From assembly GCF_032452875.1 (NCBI RefSeq), contig NC_083870.1, forward strand, positions 2,666,001-2,730,000: 64,000 bases of DNA, given 5' to 3'. The notes under the pieces were generated by a model. It made no database searches, had not been told where the DNA came from, and saw nothing but the letters and a program-made list of their open reading frames with translations. This document shows positions 59,060-64,000 of this stretch, one piece after another. Source of the stretch: Bos javanicus (taxonomy: Eukaryota > Chordata > Mammalia > Artiodactyla > Bovidae). Each line of letters begins with the position of its first letter. Position 1 is the stretch's first letter. The translations under genes were made by a program, and so were the position numbers.

Positions 59060-60627
59060 GTAAGCGACCGGCCGCGCAGAGTAGGAGCGGGCTTCGTGGC
59101 AGGGTCTCTCCCCACCCCGACCCTCCTCCCCAGCTCCTTCTTACTGCTCTCCCCATCCTTTTTATAAACCTTCCTCCCGCCTCCTTTTCCATCTCCCTCC
59201 TCCCTACGCTTTTGTCTCAGTGACAGGGCTGATGTGTGTAGGGAGGCTCCTCGCGAAGGCATTTTCTCGTAGTTTGCTTCTGATTCCCTATGAATGCTAG
59301 GAGCACGGTGCGGGGCGGGAAGAACGCTCTGAGGAGGGTTCAAGAGACGGAGGTGGGGGTGGCTGGCTAGTGCCCTGGGAGTTTCGGGGCGCCGTCTGTG
59401 GTTTGCAGGGCTTCTGGGGAAGAGTTTGGGGGGACCTGTAGAGAGTAGTGGAGTGTTGGGGGCGCGTGGACTGTACCGCGCGTGCTTTGGAGAAACCCGA
59501 GCCGGTTTGGAGAGGAAGGTCCCAGGCGTCCAGCCTGGACTTGGTCTGCCCTTGTTCCTTCGACTGTTGACTTCGAGTTCTTGTACCCCGAACCGGAAAG
59601 CCTGGAGGCGTTTCCATCCGGAACCGCACACCCGACAGCCACCTCTCTGGCTCAGCGCCCTCCTGAAGAGTACTGGAGGTGGTGGGAGTGGGAAGGCTCC
59701 GGGCGCGTCCCAGCGGAGCGAGGCTGATGGCCTTGTGCGAGCAGCCTCTGATTGGCGTGGTGCGATACGTGTCTTTGCTCAGTGAAAGTATGGGTCTCAT
59801 GTCGGTCTAGGGTCTTTACTTACTCCAAAACTTTATTCTCCGGCGCTGGGAGGGATTCCCCAGCGCCCACCGCCGAATTCTGTCGGAGAGATGGGAGCTC
59901 TCCAACTTCTTTCAGCAGCGCCGCTCGGCGCGCGCCTGGCTCCGCAGCTGCGGTGGAGACCCGGGATCGCGGCGACTCCTCTGCCGCCAGGGGCCGACAG
60001 CCTGCCCCGGAACCGCAGGCTGCTGACAGTCGCGTCCAGGACTTTTTTATTAACTAAATTTTCATAACTCCCTGCCAGACTCCTTTCAGAAGTACACTCT
60101 ACACAGTTGGCAACTACAATGGCTAAAAGGTTTGGGGCCTGCATTTTGCCTGCTGTTACAATGTAGGTCTAAACACCCTAATTAGCTTGCAGCCCGTAGG
60201 GAAACCCTCTTCTGAAAAGTCAGCCTCATTTCATTAGTAATCTAAAACTCCAGAGTTCCCAAGGTTCATCTTTTGAATATGGATATAAGGTGGGAGAGTT
60301 TCCATTTTAAAAGGTCAAACTATCTTTTTAACAGCAGTTTGCAGGCTTTTTATTGCACTTTGGGAGCATGTAAGTTAACACTAGTCATAGGTGCTAAAAG
60401 GAATTCTGACAGGTTGCTTTGTCTCTCCGGGCTTCCACTCCCACCCTTTTCCCCACCCCAGAGAGTCTGAACTTTCCTCTCTAATCATAAAAATACAATT
60501 CTGGAGAAAGCTCCTTCCTAGGGAAGATGTGTGACAGCCCGGTTTACTCCGTCTCTGCACCCGGAGTGTTCTTGTCTTTCTGGAAGGCAGCTGGATGTGA
60601 GAAATAGGGGAAATCTTATTTGGGGTG

Positions 60628-60822
60628 AATTCTGGTGGCTCAGATGGTAAAGAATCTGCCTGCAATTCAAGAGATCCTAGTTCAGTCCCTGGGTTGGGAA
60701 GATCCCCTGGAGAAGGAAATGGCTACCTACTCCAGTATTCTTGCCTGAAGAATCACATGGACAGAGGAGCCTGGTGGGCTACAGTCTCAAAGAGTCGGAC
60801 ACAACTGAGCAACTAACACACA
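60628..60822 (+). mobile_element. Bov-tA SINE in FAM78B intron 1
   Basis: Diverged head (GAATTCTGGTGGCTCAGATG), then 'gggaagatcccctggagaag' and an end at ACAACTGAGCAACTAACAC. Confidence 0.88.
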
Positions 60823-61384
60823 TGCCATTTAAAAACATACAGCCCCTCAAAAGAATTATTATATCTGAACATGTGTGTCTTTTAAAGATTTTTTTTTTAA
60901 GAAACTCATTATTTCCAGCTAAATCAGAGAAAGCCCCAGACAGGGCAAGGGCACCCTCACGTTTGTTCTCTTGGCCTGGCCCTGACGGCAGTGTGCAGCA
61001 TTGGTTGGGGGCAGTAATTGCAGCCTGGGGCCACTCTGGGAGACACAAGGTGGGACTGAGCCGAAAGTCTTATTTTTCCCAAGACTGCACAGCCAAGAGT
61101 CTCTGCTGCCTCACATCTCCTGTAAATTAGTAATCTGAAAGTAAATAAATCATTCTTTCATAAAAGAGAATATATTCCACGTCAGGAGAAGCCAAGGTGA
61201 GGTATAAACAGACATGGTAGTTGAACTTCCTTGACTCTATGAGATGTGTCTACATGGGAACCCACTTTAGGGTGTGAGTTGGTGTCCGCTCAGAGGGACA
61301 CATTCTCCCTGACCCTTCCTTGCTGAGTTCTTGCCTTTGGGATTTGGAGGGGAAAAAAAGTTCTGCCTTTAAACTACCACTTTC

Positions 61385-61680
61385 AGTATTTTAAGATTCT
61401 TGCTTTTCATGTTGTTGTTGGCAGGGGACAAAAATAGTCCCCAAGAAATCGTAAAACATATTATTTTAGATTTGTGTCCAGGGGCCTCCTGTCTTTGTGG
61501 CTGCAATAATGGCTGTGTGTGTTTAAGGCCTCTTTGGAGCCTGCATTTGATTGAACCAATTTCCACGAAATGTTTGAGCCCTGAAAACTTGGCCAATGTA
61601 AACTTTCTGATAGAAACCCATATTGCATGAAAGTCACTGCAGCCTATTAGTTATTATGTCCATTTTAGCCAGTACCTTGA
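61385..61680. promoter_or_regulatory. Possible conserved intronic block
   Basis: Repeat-free text with CTTTGT/TTGTGG, forkhead-like GTAAAC and CCAAT-type sites. Enhancer function is a guess; no conservation data were available. Confidence 0.2.
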
Positions 61681-62765
61681 GTGGAGAAAACACCACAGGC
61701 TGAATTCTCCCCCCTGTGTAATGCTCTTGTTACATGAAGTATGGTATGATGAGAGACTATAGGTTATAAAACTGCCTTTTTCAACATTTCAAAGGGACTA
61801 TGCCAGAGGAAACCTGCAACTTAAAATGCCAAGAAAATTTATCTATAGGTTTAAAGAAAACATGAGCTTTCATGGTTTAAATTTCTCCACATTTCCAAGA
61901 AAGAAAAGGCTTCTACAAGAGCATTTGAAGTAGCTGATGGTCAGGATGGCCAGAGCTTAATTTGAACTTTAACTCAAGTGACTTGAAACTCCCTCTAGTG
62001 ATTCTGTAGGGAGCAGGCTATTAATGCTTGTGGCCCCCATTTCTTTCTCATTTGGCCCTGATGAACCTGCTCCTGCAGCCCTGCCAAGACTGCTGCAAGG
62101 CTTCATCCTTCAGGGAGGAAGAACCACTGGATTTTCTCAGTCAACCCATCAATAAACAAATGTTTATTTTACCAACTGCCTCTGATGTACCAGTGCCAGC
62201 AAAGAAAACAAAGGAATAAGCAGGCAGCTTCAGTGTTCCTCAGTGCAGGAGGTAAGTAGGGGCACAGGCAGAAAAGGCCAGTGCTCCCAAGTAATATAGG
62301 AGAAATGCCAGAGAAAGGGACCAGGCCAGGTATTCTCGATATGTAAAGACTCAAGCTGGATGCAAGGGACTGGTGAGATTCAGCCAGGCAAGGAGGAGGG
62401 GCTAGTTCTAAAGGGCAAAACCAGCAAATACATGGAGTAGGCAAATATAAGGGGGCGCACAGAGGCAGTAGAGGAGCTTTCAAGGTGAAGAACAGTGGGC
62501 GATAAGGTCAGAAGGGGTCTGCTGGGAAGGCCTGGAAGAGTAGATCTGGAAAAGGGAAGCTTGAGATCAGATCTTCTTAACCAAAAGAGTATGAGGAAGC
62601 GCTTCATACCCTTTCAGTGCCTCTTGGGCATACAGGAGCTTTTCAGTAGAGACTTAAGACCTTTATGATAGAACAGGGTTTGTTTTATTTTCTAATTTAT
62701 TGATATAGTTGACTTACAGTGTTGTGCCAATTTCTGCTGTACAGTGGAGTGATTCAGCCTACATA

Positions 62766-62849
62766 TGGACAGGGAGGCCTGGCATGCTGTGATTCATGGG
62801 GTCACAAAGAGCTGGACACGACTGAGCGACTGATCTGATCTGATCTGTT
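62766..62849 (+). mobile_element. BovB 3' scrap, GATCT-type tail
   Basis: Only about 84 bp: GGACAGGGAGGCCTGGCATG to CTGATCTGATCTG. Confidence 0.85.
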
Positions 62850-63055
62850 ATTTGGGGGGGCTCAGCCCATTAAGAATCCACCAGCAATGCGGGAGACTGG
62901 GTTCAATCCCTGGGTTGGGAAGATCCCCTGGAGCTGGGCATGGCAACCCACCCCCGTATTCTTGTCTAGAGAATCCCATGGACAGAGGAGACTGGCAGGC
63001 TACAGCCCATGGGGTCACAAAGAGTCAGACATGACTTGGAGGACTAAGCACAAGT
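62850..63055 (+). mobile_element. Bov-tA SINE
   Basis: Head damaged (GGGGGGGCTCAGCCCATTAA), then 'gttgggaagatcccctggag' and a tail ending GACTTGGAGGACTAAGCAC. Confidence 0.85.
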
Positions 63056-63066
63056 ACATATATGTG

Positions 63067-63091
63067 TACACACACACACACACACACACAC
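63067..63091. repeat. (AC)12 microsatellite
   Basis: A pure AC/CA run of about 25 bp following the Bov-tA. Confidence 0.95.
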
Positions 63092-64000
63092 TCTTTTCTG
63101 TTACGGTTTATCACAGGATAGAGCGCAGTTCCTGTACAGCACGGTAGGCCCTTGTTGTTTATCTGTTGTATGTGTGATAGTTTGCATCTGCTAATCTCAG
63201 ACTCCCAATCCATCCCTCCCCCCACCCCATGATGGAAGTTTTGAATGCTAGAGTACAATACCCAAGAGTAAGGAGTGGGGTTCATGTGCCAAAGATGCAG
63301 GCAAAGCTGAGGTCAGGGGGAGAGCCGGCAGCGGCTGAAGGCCCTTCCCGCTCCCTCCGCGCCTAGGTGTGGTGTCTTCTAGAGCTGTAAGGGTCAGCTG
63401 TGGTCAGCTTAGGGCTGACAGTGTAGGGCTTGGAGAGCCTTGGCCTGGGTGCAGCTTGAGGAGCTGGGAGCTTACGCCTCACCTTCAGGAGACAGCTCCT
63501 GCCTGTCTCTCTCCTCCTCCCGCAGAGCCAACATTACTGAGGGTTTGTCTATCCCCACCCACCTCTGTTACCGTTTCAGTTTATTCCAAGCTGGTTTCTC
63601 TCAGTTCCAAATTTGCGCTTGCTCAGCTCGTCTGGGCTTTCCATATTTCCAGATCCAGCGGACACTTACCTTTTCATCAATATTCCGCATGACAGCTTTC
63701 CTGTGTCTTGAGTCACTTCCATCATTTAGCCCTCCTGCTGTTTTTCTGGCTGTTCCTCTATCTGACCTCAAAGTGCAGTTCACTGGGACACTTCTCATTC
63801 TGTACTGGATGGATAGTTATTTCATCCATCCCAAGGGCACCAGATGGCCTCTGGGACAGAGTCACCTGCAGTACAGGCATATGTGTCTACACAGTGTCCA
63901 CTTGGCTGGCTGGAAGAAATCTCAAGCTCAGCGTATCCAAACCTGTGCTCTCGATCTCCGCTATAGCTCCCACCCAAAAGCTGCACCTCTGCTGTTCTTT

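Larger units (their letters stand above)
62680..63230 (-). repeat. Old cetartiodactyl L1 3' end, interrupted
   Basis: 62680-62765 ('gatatagttgacttacagtg') and 63092-63230 ('ggtttatcacaggatagagc') are parts of one L1 3' UTR on the minus strand. The middle is younger insertions. Confidence 0.7.
59060..64000 (+). other. FAM78B: FAM78B intron 1 (5' part)
   Basis: The intron starts with the donor GTAAGC and no acceptor joining to the next FAM78B coding segment is seen before the window ends. The first kilobase is still GC-rich (about 59060-60010) and gives several long but meaningless open frames. The rest holds one Bov-tA (60628), a possible conserved block (61385-61680), an old repeat (62150-62640) and an old L1 3' end broken by a BovB scrap and a Bov-tA (62680-63230). 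From 63240 to 64000 I see nothing identifiable. Confidence 0.85.

Noticed and set aside
58571..59167. 198-codon open frame overlapping FAM78B exon 1
   Set aside because: Alternate frame of a GC-rich exon that runs through the splice donor. The FAM78B frame has clear family identity; this one has none.
59035..60057. Several 80-200-codon frames on both strands in early intron 1
   Set aside because: Low-stop GC-rich intronic DNA. No recognisable domains or splice context.

Overview
The window is nuclear DNA of a ruminant, most likely a bovid such as cattle, buffalo, sheep or goat. The evidence is the repeat content: many BovB (RTE-clade) LINEs, Bov-A2 and Bov-tA SINEs, CHR-type tRNA-Glu SINEs and ruminant-type L1 3' ends. 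The sequence alone does not separate the species.

Only one protein-coding gene can be supported. It is exon 1 of FAM78B on the + strand (CDS 58797-59059), ending at a GT splice donor that splits codon 88. The exon lies in a CpG island (about 57770-59080) with GC boxes, a CACGTG E-box, a (CGG)11 tract and two short upstream ORFs. Everything after 59059 is intron 1, and the remaining exons lie beyond the window. Human FAM78B is at 1q24, so conserved synteny would put this on cattle chromosome 3; that is an inference.

The 57.7 kb upstream appears to be intergenic and is a dense retrotransposon landscape. 1-6 kb: sparse SINEs and old MIR/L2 pieces. 6.1-14.4 kb: three minus-strand BovB copies, one carrying a nested L1, then a full-length BovB (11171-14392) inserted in an old L2. 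16.7-18.2 kb: L1 with a nested Bov-A2. 20.9-27.4 kb: BovB cluster of both orientations, partly inside an MLT1-type LTR. 28.7-30.3 kb: MaLR-type LTRs. 30.3-31.3 kb: repeat-free and enhancer-like. 35.6-38.6 kb: a BovB RT fragment and an ancient L1 relic carrying an MLT1-type LTR. 42.5-48.2 kb: a four-level nest in which a bovine-type LTR is split by a BovB, and that BovB is split both by an unidentified poly(A)-tailed retro-insert (itself holding a CHR SINE) and by a nearly complete BovB with endonuclease and reverse transcriptase. 48.2-57.7 kb: older repeats and SINEs.

Target-site duplications were read directly for many insertions, so relative ages and nesting order can be reconstructed. BovB makes up about 16 kb, a quarter of the window by my count. 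The most novel-looking object is the insert at 43048-44029: 13-A tail on the minus strand, perfect 17-bp target-site duplication, strong purine/pyrimidine strand asymmetry, and no family I recognise. I saw no RNA gene, CRISPR array, phage or bacterial feature.
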